Source of the DNA: Candidatus Didemnitutus sp.
GTDB lineage: Bacteria; Verrucomicrobiota; Verrucomicrobiia; Opitutales; Opitutaceae
Length of the DNA: 64,000 bases
Assembly (NCBI GenBank): GCA_019634575.1
Contig: JAHCAY010000001.1
Coordinates: 310,001-374,000, forward strand
Direction of reading: 5' to 3'
The notes under the pieces are model-generated. The model searched no databases, had not been told where the DNA came from, and saw only the letters and a program-made list of their open reading frames with translations. The translations under genes and the position numbers were made by a program. Positions 31,885 to 40,067 of the stretch are shown here, piece after piece; position 1 is the first letter of the stretch; every line of letters begins with the position of its first letter.

Positions 31885-32625
31885 GTGAGTCGCGAAATGT
31901 GCTACCGCTGCTTTTGGCCGAAGGCGCTGTGTTGGTGCCCAACGCTGCGCGCGATGGCGACGCGGACGCGTTTCGTGTTTCTGATGCATCCTAAGGAGTT
32001 CAAGCAGGAGAAGGCTGCCACGGGCCGGCTCACGCGGCTATGTTTGGAAAACGCGGAGCTGCACATGGGCATCGAGTTCGATCGCGATGAGGCGGTGCAG
32101 GCGTTGATCGCGGACGAGGCGAACCTCTGCGTGCTCGTTTATCCGGGGCGCGAGGCGCTGAATCTCTCGACGGCGGACGCGGCGACGTTGGAGGCGTTTC
32201 GCGGGCAGCTTGGCGCGCGGCGACTGGTGGTGTTCCTGCTCGATGCGACGTGGGCCGGCGCGCGGAAAATGCTGCGACTGAGCCCGAGCCTGCAGCGGTT
32301 GCCGCGCGTGATGTTCACGCCCACGGCGCCGAGCCGCTACGTCATCAAGCAGCAACCACAGGAAGGCTGTCTCTCGACGCTCGAGGCGACGCACGAGCTA
32401 TTGCTGGCGTTGGAGACCGCCGGGCTCGACGACTACGCGGACCGGGAGCAACTGCTCGCCGTGTTCGCGCGCATGCAGGATTATCAACTCAAGTGCGCAG
32501 CGGACCCGGAGCGGCCGGGTTACCGGCGTCGCGCCTACAGCGCACCGGAGGCGCGCATGGCAGCGCGCGGTCGGAGTGGAGAGCGGCGGCAGAATTTTCT
32601 CCGACGGCCGGCGGGCGAGGTATAG
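31885..32625 (+). CDS. DTW-domain protein, tRNA-uridine aminocarboxypropyltransferase-like
   Basis: A 246-residue DTW-domain (TapT/DTWD-like) protein. Members transfer a 3-amino-3-carboxypropyl group to uridine in tRNA (acp3U, YfiP/TapT in E. coli). Seen: the N-terminal CYRCFWPKALCWCP zinc-like cluster, FLMHPKEFKQEKAATGRLTRLCL, the LDATWAGARKM DTW-type motif, and LSTLEATHELLLALE. The start is either GTG 31885 (used) or ATG 31897 four codons later, directly before the cysteine cluster. It is divergent from the chemoreceptor and is followed by an inverted REP-like pair before a convergent S4 gene. Confidence 0.85.
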   Translation: MSREMCYRCFWPKALCWCPTLRAMATRTRFVFLMHPKEFKQEKAATGRLTRLCLENAELHMGIEFDRDEAVQALIADEANLCVLVYPGREALNLSTADAATLEAFRGQLGARRLVVFLLDATWAGARKMLRLSPSLQRLPRVMFTPTAPSRYVIKQQPQEGCLSTLEATHELLLALETAGLDDYADREQLLAVFARMQDYQLKCAADPERPGYRRRAYSAPEARMAARGRSGERRQNFLRRPAGEV

Positions 32626-32640
32626 GAGAGCCGTCGCCGT

Positions 32641-32697
32641 GGTGGCCCGCTACCTCCGAGTGCGGGTCGAGCCTGTCCTCGGAGAGGCCGGGCTACC
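32641..32697. repeat. REP-like inverted pair (GTAG-type, class 3)
   Basis: Two 20-base arms (32641-32660 and 32678-32697) are imperfect inverted copies of each other; both end with CTCCGAG/CTCGGAG at the inner side and contain a GTAG-type head (GGTAGCCC on the minus strand). It fills the gap of 208 bases between the DTW gene and the convergent S4 gene. Confidence 0.5.
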
Positions 32698-32833
32698 ATG
32701 TGAGGAACGACTCAGAGCCTATCCTGATTTCTGCTGATGAGGCGGGCGCGGTGTCTTCACCGACGCCGGTCGTCACCGGGGACAGCGACGACCACGCTCC
32801 GTTTCGACGGCCAAGAAAAGATCCGGAAGGTTC

Positions 32834-33064
32834 TTAGCTGCCGCGCACGATCAGCTTCTGGCCGTTGTAGGTCACGCGGTCGCCAGGGGCGATTTTCTTG
32901 CCGCGCTGGGTCTCGGTGGAGTCGTTGACCAGCACCTGGCCGGCGGCGATCACTTGCTTGGCTTCGCCGCCTGTGTCGGCGAGGCCGGCGAACTTGAGCA
33001 GCTGCGCGAGCTCGATGTGGGCGCCGCGGATGAAGACGACGCGAGATTCGGATTCGGCGGACAT
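32834..33064 (-). CDS. Small S4 RNA-binding domain protein (YbcJ-like)
   Basis: A 76-residue stand-alone S4 domain (IELAQLLKFAGLADTGGEAKQVIAAGQVLVNDSTETQRGKKIAPGD), the alpha-L RNA-binding motif seen in E. coli YbcJ and ribosome-associated proteins. It follows the FKBP gene by seven bases on the same strand and is therefore almost certainly co-transcribed with it. The specific RNA bound is unknown. Confidence 0.85.
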   Translation of the reverse strand: MSAESESRVVFIRGAHIELAQLLKFAGLADTGGEAKQVIAAGQVLVNDSTETQRGKKIAPGDRVTYNGQKLIVRGS

Positions 33065-33071
33065 GGTATGG

Positions 33072-33404
33072 TCAGCCGATCTTCAACAGCTCGACTTCGA
33101 ACACGAGAGTGGCGTTGGGCGGGATGGCGCCGGGGAAGCCACGCGCGCCGTAGCCGAGATGCGGCGGGATGGTGAGCTTCACCTTGTCGCCGATCTTCAT
33201 GGTGGCGACGCCTTGGTCCCAACCGCCGATGACCTGGCGCATGCCGAGGGCAAAGGTGAAAGGCTCGTCGCGGTCGCGCGAGCTGTCGAACTTCTGGCCG
33301 TTGGTCAGCCAGCCGGTGTAATGCACGGTGACGAGGTCGCCTTTCTGCGGCGCGGCACCGGTGCCGGCGGTGAGGACTTCGATCTGGAGGTCGGAGGAGG
33401 TCAT
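33072..33404 (-). CDS. FKBP-type peptidyl-prolyl cis-trans isomerase
   Basis: A 110-residue FKBP domain without signal peptide, so probably cytoplasmic. The core blocks are [59 protein letters not shown] and [19 protein letters not shown], with the aromatic pocket (Y, F, D, F, W) intact. It assists protein folding by rotating Xaa-Pro bonds. The ATG at 33402-33404 is used; upstream sequence in frame is not domain-like. It is the first gene of a two-gene unit with the S4 protein. Confidence 0.94.
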   Translation of the reverse strand: MTSSDLQIEVLTAGTGAAPQKGDLVTVHYTGWLTNGQKFDSSRDRDEPFTFALGMRQVIGGWDQGVATMKIGDKVKLTIPPHLGYGARGFPGAIPPNATLVFEVELLKIG

Positions 33405-33446
33405 TTGTCCGCGAACTTGGGCGATGGCGCGGCGGAGACAAGAAGC

Positions 33447-33475
33447 GACTTGCGCGGGCAGGACCGTAATACATA
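33447..33475 (+). promoter_or_regulatory. Weak promoter-like site before the AbrB/Doc pair
   Basis: A GACTTG (33447-33452) and TACATA (33470-33475) pair with 17-base spacing lies ten bases before the AbrB ATG at 33486, in the 81-base gap between the FKBP gene and the AbrB-type gene. The -35 match is poor and only the -10 resembles a sigma-70 element. Confidence 0.25.
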
Positions 33476-33485
33476 GTTTGACGCC

Positions 33486-33713
33486 ATGATCAAACGCATC
33501 ACCAAGGTCGGCAACTCGCAGGGCATCATGCTGGACGCGGCGCTCATGGACCTCGCGCGCTTGAAGGTCGGCGACGAAGTGAATGTGACCGTGCACGAGG
33601 GCGGGGCGATCTACCTGACGCCGGTGCGGCCGGTGGTGACGAAGGAGGAGGTCACCGCGGCGATCAAAGGCGTCATGAAGGACTACCAGCGCACGATGCG
33701 CCGCCTCGCATGA
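33486..33713 (+). CDS. AbrB/MazE-type antitoxin
   Basis: A 75-residue SpoVT/AbrB (MazE-like) swapped-hairpin DNA-binding antitoxin: [20 protein letters not shown] and [22 protein letters not shown] form the beta hairpin, and the C-terminal helix ([23 protein letters not shown]) would neutralise the partner. Its last codons overlap the start of the Doc-like gene by four bases (ATGA), the usual arrangement of toxin-antitoxin operons. AbrB-type antitoxins normally autoregulate the operon by binding its promoter. Confidence 0.88.
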   Translation: MIKRITKVGNSQGIMLDAALMDLARLKVGDEVNVTVHEGGAIYLTPVRPVVTKEEVTAAIKGVMKDYQRTMRRLA

Positions 33714-34153
33714 GCACGGAGCACGACGAGTGTTTCCATCTCACGATGGAGATCGTGTTGGAGATCCACGCGGCTGCGATTGCTGGCTTTGGCGGGTCGG
33801 ACGGATTGCGTGAGCGCGCCTTGTTGGAGTCTGCGATTGCGGCACCACAGGCGACATTCGGCGGCGAGTCCGTCTATGTGGACGTGCCGGAGATGGCGGC
33901 GGCGTATCTGTTCTACCTCTGCCGAAACCATCCGTTTATCGACGGGAACAAGCGAGCGGCGCTCGGTGCATGTTTGGTGTTCCTGCGCTTGAACGGAATC
34001 GAACCGGCACCCGACGGGCCGGATTGGGAACAGCTCACGCTCGATGTCGCAGCGTCGAAGTTGGATCGCGACGCGACGACGGAGCGGCTGCGGACGTTGT
34101 TGCCCGGCGCGAAGCCCCGGAAAACCAAGGCGCGCGCGAAAACGAACAGATGA
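33710..34153 (+). CDS. Doc-type Fic-fold toxin
   Basis: A 147-residue Doc-family protein. The Fic core motif HPFIDGNKR is present, with the Doc-style GNKRAAL ending in place of the GNGR of AMPylating Fic enzymes. Preceding blocks [31 protein letters not shown] and [15 protein letters not shown] match Doc. Doc phosphorylates EF-Tu at a conserved threonine and stops translation. It pairs with an upstream AbrB-type antitoxin instead of the Phd partner known from phage P1, so this is a hybrid module. Confidence 0.9.
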   Translation: MSTEHDECFHLTMEIVLEIHAAAIAGFGGSDGLRERALLESAIAAPQATFGGESVYVDVPEMAAAYLFYLCRNHPFIDGNKRAALGACLVFLRLNGIEPAPDGPDWEQLTLDVAASKLDRDATTERLRTLLPGAKPRKTKARAKTNR

Positions 34154-34212
34154 GTCGGTGGGGCCGTTCGCGACCGGAAGGTGGCGACGCGGAGCGGAGT
34201 CCGCGCTCCATT

Positions 34213-35115
34213 TCAGCCCAGCAGCGTAAGCACGATGCCGGCGAGCACGCCGAGGACCGCGGGAAGTTTTCGCAGACCGTTCTTCTCACCGAAGAACCAG
34301 AGTCCGCCAGCGAAGGCCACGAGCGTGCTGCCGCGGCGCAGGCTGGAGACGAGTGAAACGAGGGCGTCGGCATTGCGCAGCGCATCGAAGTAGAGAAAGT
34401 CCGCCGCGAGCAGGCCGAAGGAGACGAGCAGGATGCTCCAGCGCCAGTGAAACTCGTTGCGCGGCCAGAGCCGGAATTTCCACGCCAGCGTGAGCGGCAG
34501 GAAGAACGCCACGAGGTAGATCGCGAACCACGCCTGCACCGTGGCGGCGCTGAAGCCTTGGCGACCGAGTAGGAATTTGTCGTAGAGTCCACTCGATGCG
34601 CCGAGCAAGGTGCCGAGTGCGAGCCAGCCGATCCATTTGTTGCGGTGAAAATGGATGCCTTCACGCGCGCCGGCGAGCGCGAGGCCGACGAACGATGTCA
34701 GGGTGATCGCGACGCCGAGCAACTCGAGCCACGACGGGCGCTCGCCGAGCACGAGTAGGGCGCCGCACAACGTCCAGACCGGACCGGTGGCGCGGATCGG
34801 CGACGCAATGGAGACAGGCAGGTGCTTCACCGCGAAGTAGCCGCAGAGCCACGAGCAGCCGACGAGGAAGGATTTCGCGGCGAGTTGAAGGTGCTGGAAT
34901 GCCGTGAGTGGCGTGACGTGCAGGATCGCGGGGAGGCCGCCACCGTTGCCGGCGCGGTCGATCGCGATGAGCGCGCACCAGACGGTAGCGCTGCATAGGT
35001 TGGCGAAGAAGAGGACCGGGAGCACCGCGTTGTCGCGCACGGCGTGCTTCGTCCCGAGGTCGTAGAGACCGAGGAAGAAAGCTGAGAGCAACGTGGCGGC
35101 GACCCAGGGGATCAT
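34213..35115 (-). CDS. EamA/DMT-superfamily permease
   Basis: A 300-residue membrane protein with ten predicted helices, two EamA repeats. Recognisable elements include YDLGTKHAVRDNAVLPVLFFAN near the start and SPIRATGPVWTLCGALLVLGERPSWLELLGVAITL in the first repeat. It is a predicted drug/metabolite transporter with unknown substrate, unrelated in detail to the EamA protein at 8.7 kb. The ATG at 35113-35115 is the first that places a helix near the N-terminus. It is convergent with the Doc gene. Confidence 0.83.
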   Translation of the reverse strand: MIPWVAATLLSAFFLGLYDLGTKHAVRDNAVLPVLFFANLCSATVWCALIAIDRAGNGGGLPAILHVTPLTAFQHLQLAAKSFLVGCSWLCGYFAVKHLPVSIASPIRATGPVWTLCGALLVLGERPSWLELLGVAITLTSFVGLALAGAREGIHFHRNKWIGWLALGTLLGASSGLYDKFLLGRQGFSAATVQAWFAIYLVAFFLPLTLAWKFRLWPRNEFHWRWSILLVSFGLLAADFLYFDALRNADALVSLVSSLRRGSTLVAFAGGLWFFGEKNGLRKLPAVLGVLAGIVLTLLG

Positions 35116-35272
35116 TACGAGGCGCGCGCGAAGCGGTGGTGTTCGCCGCCGACGTCCCGGCGGCGACGAGGCGCGTGCACTGAGCGTGGCGCCGCCGGGG
35201 GCGTCGGCACCCACCCGCGCTGCCGCGCGAATTGCTCTGCGTTTTCTTGCGCCGCGTTCTGCTGTTCCGCGC

Positions 35273-37621
35273 TCACTTCTTTTTGTTCAGCGCGGCGCTG
35301 AACCAGTCGCTGTTGAGCGATTGCGTGGACTTCGGGAGCGGGGCGGGGCCGCGATTCATGCCGCCGCTGCCGCCGGGGCGCGGACCGTTGCCGCCGCCGG
35401 GGCGAGCGCCGGCCTGTTGCGGCGTGCGCGGGCCGAGCTGCGGGTTGCTGCGCATCGAGAGGGCGATGCGGTTGCGCGGGAGGTCCACCTCGGTAACGGT
35501 CACCATGACCTTCTGGCCGGGCTTCACGACCTCGGCGGGCTCCTTCACGAACGAATCCGCGAGCTGCGAGACGTGCACGAGTCCGTCCTGGTGCACGCCG
35601 ACGTCCACGAACGCACCGAATGCGGTGACGTTGGTCACGATGCCGGGGAGTTTCATGCCGGGCTTCAAATCCTCGGGCTTGCTCACGCCTTCCTGGAAGC
35701 TGAACGCCTCGAACTTCTCGCGCGGGTCGCGGCCGGGTTTGGCGAGTTCGGCGAGGATGTCTTTCAACGTCGGCAGGCCGACGTCGGCGGTGACGTAGCT
35801 CTCGAGCTTGATGCGTTTGCGGAGTTTCTCGTCGCGCATGAGGTCGGCGACGGTCGCGCCGAGGTCGGTGGCCATTTTCTCGACGAGCGCGTAACGCTCC
35901 GGGTGCACCGCGCTGGCGTCGAGCGGGTGAGCGGCGTCGCGGATGCGGAGGAAGCCGGCGGCTTGCTCGAAGGCCTTCGGGCCGAGGCGCGGGACTTCGA
36001 GGAGGTCGGCGCGCGACTTGAAGGCGCCTTTCTCGTTGCGACGGGCGACGATGGCGGCGGCGGTGGCGGCGTTGAGGCCGGAGACGTAGGAAAGGAGTTG
36101 CTTCGAGGCGGTGTTCACCTCGACGCCGACGCCGTTCACGCAGGAGACGACGCGGTCGTCGAGGGAGCGTTTGAGCGCGGACTGGTCGACATCGTGCTGG
36201 TATTGGCCGACGCCGATGGATTTCGGGTCGAGCTTCACGAGTTCGGCGAGCGGGTCCATGAGCCGGCGGCCGATGGAGACGGCGCCGCGGACGGTGAGGT
36301 CGTGATCGGGAAACTCTTCGCGCGCGACTTCGCTGGCGGAGTAGATCGACGCGCCAGACTCATTGACCATCACGACGGGGATCGATGCGGGCAGACCGAG
36401 GGCGCGGACGAAGGCTTCGGTCTCGCGGCCGGCGGTGCCGTTGCCGATGGCGATGGCCTCGACTTTGAAGAAGTCGACGAAGCCCTTCAGCTTGTCCTTC
36501 GCTTCGGCGGGCGAGCGCTCCGGGTAGATGACGTCGTTGTGGAGCAGCTTGCCCTGACGGTCGAGGAGCACTGTCTTGCAGCCAGTGCGGAAACCGGGAT
36601 CGATCGCCATCACCGCGCGCTGGCCGAGCGGCGCGGCGAGGAGGAGTTCGCGGAGGTTTTCGGCGAAGACCTTGATCGCGGCTTCGTCGGCGCGCTTCTT
36701 CGACTCGATGCGCATCTCGGTTTCCATCGCGGGGGCGAGGAGGCGCTTGAAGGCGTCTTGCGCAGCGAGGCGGACCTGCGCGGCGGCGGGCGAAGTGTTT
36801 TTGGCGAAGTGCAGCTCGACGACGGCCTGAGCGGCGAGCTCGTCGGGCAGCGTGATGCGCATGATGAGGAAGGACTCGTTCTCGCCGCGGCGCATCGCGA
36901 GGATGCGGTGCGAGGGCGCCTTGGCGAGCGGTTCGGACCAATCGAAGTAGTCCTTGAACTTCGCGCCTTCGGTTTCCTTGCCATACATGACCTTCGAGGA
37001 AACGACGGCCTGTTCGCGGAAAACGACGCGGAGCTTTTCGCGCACGGTGGCGTCGTCGCTCATGCGCTCGGCGAGGATGTCGCGCGCGCCGGCGAGGGCC
37101 TCGTCGGCGGTCTCGATCTTGCCCTTGGTGTTCTTGCCGTCGTCGAGCGTGTATTCGTGGCCGACGAGTGCGGTGGCGGCCGCAGCGATGTCGCTGGCGG
37201 GGTCCTGCGCCCAGATGAGTTCGGCGAGGGCTTCGAGGCCTTTCTCCTTCGCAATGGTGGCGCGGGTGCGCTTCTTCGGGCGGAAGGGCAGATAAATGTC
37301 TTCGAGCGCCGTGAGCGTTTCGGCGGCGCCGAGGGCGGATTTGAGGGCGTCGGTGAGGAGGTTGCGCTCGGTGAGCGAAGCGAGGATGGCGCCACGGCGG
37401 GCGTCCACGGCTTCCATGCGCTCTAGGCCGTCGCGGATGGCGGTGACCTGGACTTCGTCGAGTTCGCCGGTGACCTCCTTGCGGTAGCGCGAGATGAAGG
37501 GCACGGTCGCGCCGCCTTTGAGCAGTTCGGCGGTCGAGGCGACTTGATGCACCTTGAGTTTCAGTTCCTCCGCGAGGCGGAGCACATGGTCGGGATTGGG
37601 GAGAGCCGGAGTGGCGGACAT
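35273..37621 (-). CDS. tex: Tex family RNA-binding transcription accessory protein
   Basis: A 782-residue Tex protein (usual length near 780). Seen in order: the N-terminal helical bundle (VPFISRYRKEVTGELDEVQV), the RuvC-like YqgF region (DPGFRTGCKTVLLD), helix-hairpin-helix motifs (VSGLNAATAAAIVARRNEKGAFKSRADLLEV), and an S1 domain at about residues 655-725 (LPGIVTNVTAFGAFVDVGVHQDGLVH). Tex is a nucleic-acid binding protein of broad distribution linked to RNA metabolism and transcription. A Gly/Pro-rich basic tail follows. It stands alone, 157 bases downstream of the EamA gene start on the same strand. Confidence 0.96.
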   Translation of the reverse strand: MSATPALPNPDHVLRLAEELKLKVHQVASTAELLKGGATVPFISRYRKEVTGELDEVQVTAIRDGLERMEAVDARRGAILASLTERNLLTDALKSALGAAETLTALEDIYLPFRPKKRTRATIAKEKGLEALAELIWAQDPASDIAAAATALVGHEYTLDDGKNTKGKIETADEALAGARDILAERMSDDATVREKLRVVFREQAVVSSKVMYGKETEGAKFKDYFDWSEPLAKAPSHRILAMRRGENESFLIMRITLPDELAAQAVVELHFAKNTSPAAAQVRLAAQDAFKRLLAPAMETEMRIESKKRADEAAIKVFAENLRELLLAAPLGQRAVMAIDPGFRTGCKTVLLDRQGKLLHNDVIYPERSPAEAKDKLKGFVDFFKVEAIAIGNGTAGRETEAFVRALGLPASIPVVMVNESGASIYSASEVAREEFPDHDLTVRGAVSIGRRLMDPLAELVKLDPKSIGVGQYQHDVDQSALKRSLDDRVVSCVNGVGVEVNTASKQLLSYVSGLNAATAAAIVARRNEKGAFKSRADLLEVPRLGPKAFEQAAGFLRIRDAAHPLDASAVHPERYALVEKMATDLGATVADLMRDEKLRKRIKLESYVTADVGLPTLKDILAELAKPGRDPREKFEAFSFQEGVSKPEDLKPGMKLPGIVTNVTAFGAFVDVGVHQDGLVHVSQLADSFVKEPAEVVKPGQKVMVTVTEVDLPRNRIALSMRSNPQLGPRTPQQAGARPGGGNGPRPGGSGGMNRGPAPLPKSTQSLNSDWFSAALNKKK

Positions 37622-37800
37622 GCGAATGAACCGTCGAGTTCAGCACCCGGAAAATCGCCAGCAAGGGGAAAGTCCTCGCCGCGCTATTTTGCTCGCGTGG
37701 CGTTGGCGCGCGAGGCAGGTCCGGCGATCGCGCGAAGGGCGAAACGCGGGGGCCGTTATCCGATGCGCGACGCCGCGATCAGAGGGCCGATTGGTGCAAG

Positions 37801-37870
37801 GTGGTGGGGGCTTACAGCTCCCGTTTTGACCGCCACGGAGCGACGGGAGCTGGAGGCTCCCGCTACTTTG
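37801..37870. repeat. REP-like palindromic unit (GTAG-headed, class 4)
   Basis: An inverted pair, CAGCTCCCGT (37815-37824) and ACGGGAGCTG (37843-37852), is followed by GGAGGCTCCCGCTAC. Read on the minus strand the right part is GTAG followed by a 7-bp hairpin CGGGAGC-CTCCA-GCTCCCG, the classic REP layout. It lies in the 270-base gap between tex and the Gre-like gene. Confidence 0.55.
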
Positions 37871-37891
37871 CGAGCGACTCCACTTGCTCGG

Positions 37892-38371
37892 TCAGGTGAC
37901 CGCGGCGATCTGATTCTCGGCGCGACGGCCGCCCACATCGAGCATCAGCGACTCGCCCTGGCGGCGGCCGAGAAGCTGGCGGCCGAGGGGAGATTGCGGC
38001 GTGACGACCATCACGGTCTCGCCTTCGACCTCGATCTCCGTGCCGCCGGCGCGCGGGCCGATGAAATAGCGGGAGCGGGCACCCTTGTTTTCGAGAACGA
38101 CGAGCGCGCCGAGACCGATCGGGTCGGCGGCGGAGAAATCGCGGGGCGAGAGCGCGCGGAACTGGGCGAGGGCCAGCGCGGCTTCCTCGGCGGCCTTCGA
38201 CTGGCCGTGGGCGAGGTAGGAGGCCTCGAGGCCGCGCGTGTCGTATTTGTCCTCGGCCTTGTTCTCGTCGTCGGTCGCCTCGGCGTGAGTGGCGAGGGCG
38301 GCTTTGGTCATCGCTTCGACTTCCGCCGAGAGATGCGCGATGAGTTGTTCAAGCAAGGCACGTTTGGTCAT
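37892..38371 (-). CDS. GreA/GreB-like transcription elongation factor
   Basis: A 159-residue protein of the GreA/GreB family. An N-terminal helical coiled coil (LLEQLIAHLSAEVEAMTKAALATHAEATDDENKAEDKYDTRG) precedes the C-terminal FKBP-like domain (DPIGLGALVVLENKG, YFIGPRAGG, VVTPQSPLGRQLLGRRQGE). Gre factors rescue backtracked RNA polymerase through acidic residues at the coiled-coil tip; here D-rich residues DDENKAEDKYD fill that position. The N-terminal domain is rather short, so it may instead be one of the GreA-like paralogues. It lies 22 bases downstream of the FMN reductase gene on the same strand. Confidence 0.78.
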   Translation of the reverse strand: MTKRALLEQLIAHLSAEVEAMTKAALATHAEATDDENKAEDKYDTRGLEASYLAHGQSKAAEEAALALAQFRALSPRDFSAADPIGLGALVVLENKGARSRYFIGPRAGGTEIEVEGETVMVVTPQSPLGRQLLGRRQGESLMLDVGGRRAENQIAAVT

Positions 38372-38393
38372 GCGTGGGGGTAAGCCGGGAATT

Positions 38394-38936
38394 TCACTCG
38401 CGGGCGGGGCCGCGTCGAGCGCGGATTGCGGCGGCAAGCTGATCGAGCCCTGCGCGGATGGGGCCGGCGAAACGCGGGTCGGCGGCAGGGTCGAAGCCGG
38501 CGGGGCGCTGTCCGCGGAGGTTTACTTCGATGGCGGCGTGCTCGCGGACGTCGGCAGAGATGGCGCGCAATACCTCAGCGAGGGCGGCGGGGGCGTAGGT
38601 CGAGAGCGGCGAGGCGTTCAGGAGGGCGACGGGTTTGCCCACGATCTCGGTGCTGCCGACGAGCCAGTCGAGCGCGTTCTTCAGGGAGCCGGGGATGCCG
38701 TGGGCGTATTCCGGCGTGCTGAAGAGCAGCCCGTCGGCGGTGCCGACGGCGGATTTCCAGCGCGCGACCGCCGCGTGCGGCTCCTCCTCGCGGTCGGGAT
38801 TGAAGTGGGGCAGGTCGCCGATGCCGTCGAACAATTCGAGGGTGCAGTCGGGCGGGGCGAGACGGGCCGCGGCGCGGAGCAGAAGCGTGTTGGACGAGTC
38901 AGCGCGCAGGCTGCCCGAGACGGCGAGGATCTTCAC
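38394..38936 (-). CDS. NADPH-dependent FMN reductase-like flavoprotein
   Basis: A 180-residue flavodoxin-like protein of the NADPH-dependent FMN reductase family (chromate/azo reductase type). The FMN phosphate loop GSLRADSSN (residues 8-16) and the flavin-binding PEYAHGIPGSLKNALDW are present. It reduces quinones or xenobiotics with NAD(P)H as electron donor. It is followed by a Gre-like gene 22 bases downstream and preceded by the isoaspartyl peptidase gene only seven bases upstream, so the three may be co-transcribed. Confidence 0.88.
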   Translation of the reverse strand: MKILAVSGSLRADSSNTLLLRAAARLAPPDCTLELFDGIGDLPHFNPDREEEPHAAVARWKSAVGTADGLLFSTPEYAHGIPGSLKNALDWLVGSTEIVGKPVALLNASPLSTYAPAALAEVLRAISADVREHAAIEVNLRGQRPAGFDPAADPRFAGPIRAGLDQLAAAIRARRGPARE

Positions 38937-38943
38937 TGGCAGA

Positions 38944-40029
38944 TCAACGAGGCTCGTCGCCGTAGATCGCGACCACGGGCGCCTGGCCGGCGATGTGGTA
39001 GGCGCGATACATGCCCGCGGAGTTGAAGTCGGTCATGACGTTGCCGTGGGCGTCGAGGCCGATGACGCCGCCGTCGCCGCCGAGTCGGGCGACTTTGGCG
39101 AGGGTCGCGGCGGCGGCCGGGCGGAGGGCTTTGCCGGCGTATTCCATTTGCGCGGAGATGTCGTGTGCGACGTTGGCGCGGATGAAGAACTCGCCCCAGC
39201 CGGTGGAGCTGATGGCGCAGGTGGCGTTGTTGGCGTAGGTGCCGGCGCCGATGACAGGCACGTCGCCGACGCGGCCGAATTTCTTGTTGGTCATGCCGCC
39301 GGTCGAGGTGCCGGCGGCGAGGTTGCCGTGCCGGTCGAGGGCGACGCAGCCGACGGTGCCGTATTTCTGCTCCCGGATGAAATGCAGCTCGTCGCGCACG
39401 CCCGGCGAGGTGAGATCGAGCGGGACGGCGGCGGTGCCGTTGTCCTTCTTCAATTCGAGCTGCCGAGCGCGCTCGAGCTGCTTGCGGCGGAAGTCGGTCT
39501 GGAAATACTCGTTGGGCGTGTTCTCGTAGCCGAGCGACCAGGCGAATTTCTCCGCGCCTTCGCCGATGAGGAAGACGTGCTTGGATTTCTCCATGACGTC
39601 GCGCGCGAGATGGAGCGGGTTTTTGACGTGACGAATCCCGGCGACGGCGCCGGCCTGGAGGGTGGCGCCGTTCATGATCGAGGCGTCCATTTCGCAGAAG
39701 CCATCGGCGTTGAGCACGGCGCCTTTGCCGGCGTTGAAGAGCGGCGAGTCCTCCATGATCGTGACGGCCGCGATGACCGCGTCGAGCGACATGCCTCCGC
39801 GGTCGAGGACGGCATAGCCGGCGTCGAGGGCCTGCTGGAGCGTGGCGCGGTATTGCGCGTCGAGCTCGGGCGACATGGCGGAGCGTTCGATCACGCCCGC
39901 GCCGCCGTGGAGGACGAGGCCGTAGGGTTTCATGGACGGAGTGGGGGCGGGAGATTGCGCGTGGGCGAGCGAGACACCGGCGAGAGCGAAGGCAGCGAGG
40001 GAGGCGGGAAGCGAGACGAAGGATTTCAT
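38944..40029 (-). CDS. Isoaspartyl peptidase/L-asparaginase (Ntn-hydrolase, exported)
   Basis: A 361-residue plant-type asparaginase/IaaA. Signal peptide at residues 1-25 (hydrophobic core LAAFALAGVSLAHAQ). The HGGAG motif follows near residue 41, and the autoproteolytic catalytic threonine is T225 in KYGTVGCVALD, so the precursor is cleaved into alpha and beta subunits at G224-T225. It hydrolyses beta-aspartyl dipeptides and asparagine, in the periplasm or outside. It lies 38 bases downstream of the oligopeptidase gene, and a REP hairpin sits in that gap. Confidence 0.92.
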   Translation of the reverse strand: MKSFVSLPASLAAFALAGVSLAHAQSPAPTPSMKPYGLVLHGGAGVIERSAMSPELDAQYRATLQQALDAGYAVLDRGGMSLDAVIAAVTIMEDSPLFNAGKGAVLNADGFCEMDASIMNGATLQAGAVAGIRHVKNPLHLARDVMEKSKHVFLIGEGAEKFAWSLGYENTPNEYFQTDFRRKQLERARQLELKKDNGTAAVPLDLTSPGVRDELHFIREQKYGTVGCVALDRHGNLAAGTSTGGMTNKKFGRVGDVPVIGAGTYANNATCAISSTGWGEFFIRANVAHDISAQMEYAGKALRPAAAATLAKVARLGGDGGVIGLDAHGNVMTDFNSAGMYRAYHIAGQAPVVAIYGDEPR

Positions 40030-40036
40030 GGCGATT

Positions 40037-40066
40037 CGCGGCGCGGCGGTAGCTGCGCCCTCCAAA
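40037..40066. repeat. Class I REP hairpin (distant copy)
   Basis: A hairpin of 8-bp arms with the first at GGCGCGGC (40040-40047), loop GGTA, arm GCTGCGCC (40052-40059, one G-U pair) and tail CTCCAA. The 30-base unit differs from the copy beside the RAYT gene at 63.8 kb at two bases. It fills the 38-base gap between two peptidase genes. Confidence 0.8.
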
Positions 40067-40067
40067 G

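Noticed and set aside
35143..35166. 9-bp GC-rich inverted repeat before tex-side EamA gene as regulator site
   Set aside because: Arms consist mainly of CGCCGCC-type repeats, easily formed by chance at this GC content; no neighbouring elements support it.
35093..37426. Long plus-strand open frame across tex
   Set aside because: It is the antisense frame of tex with a repetitive Gly/Val/Asp/Glu composition and no domain.
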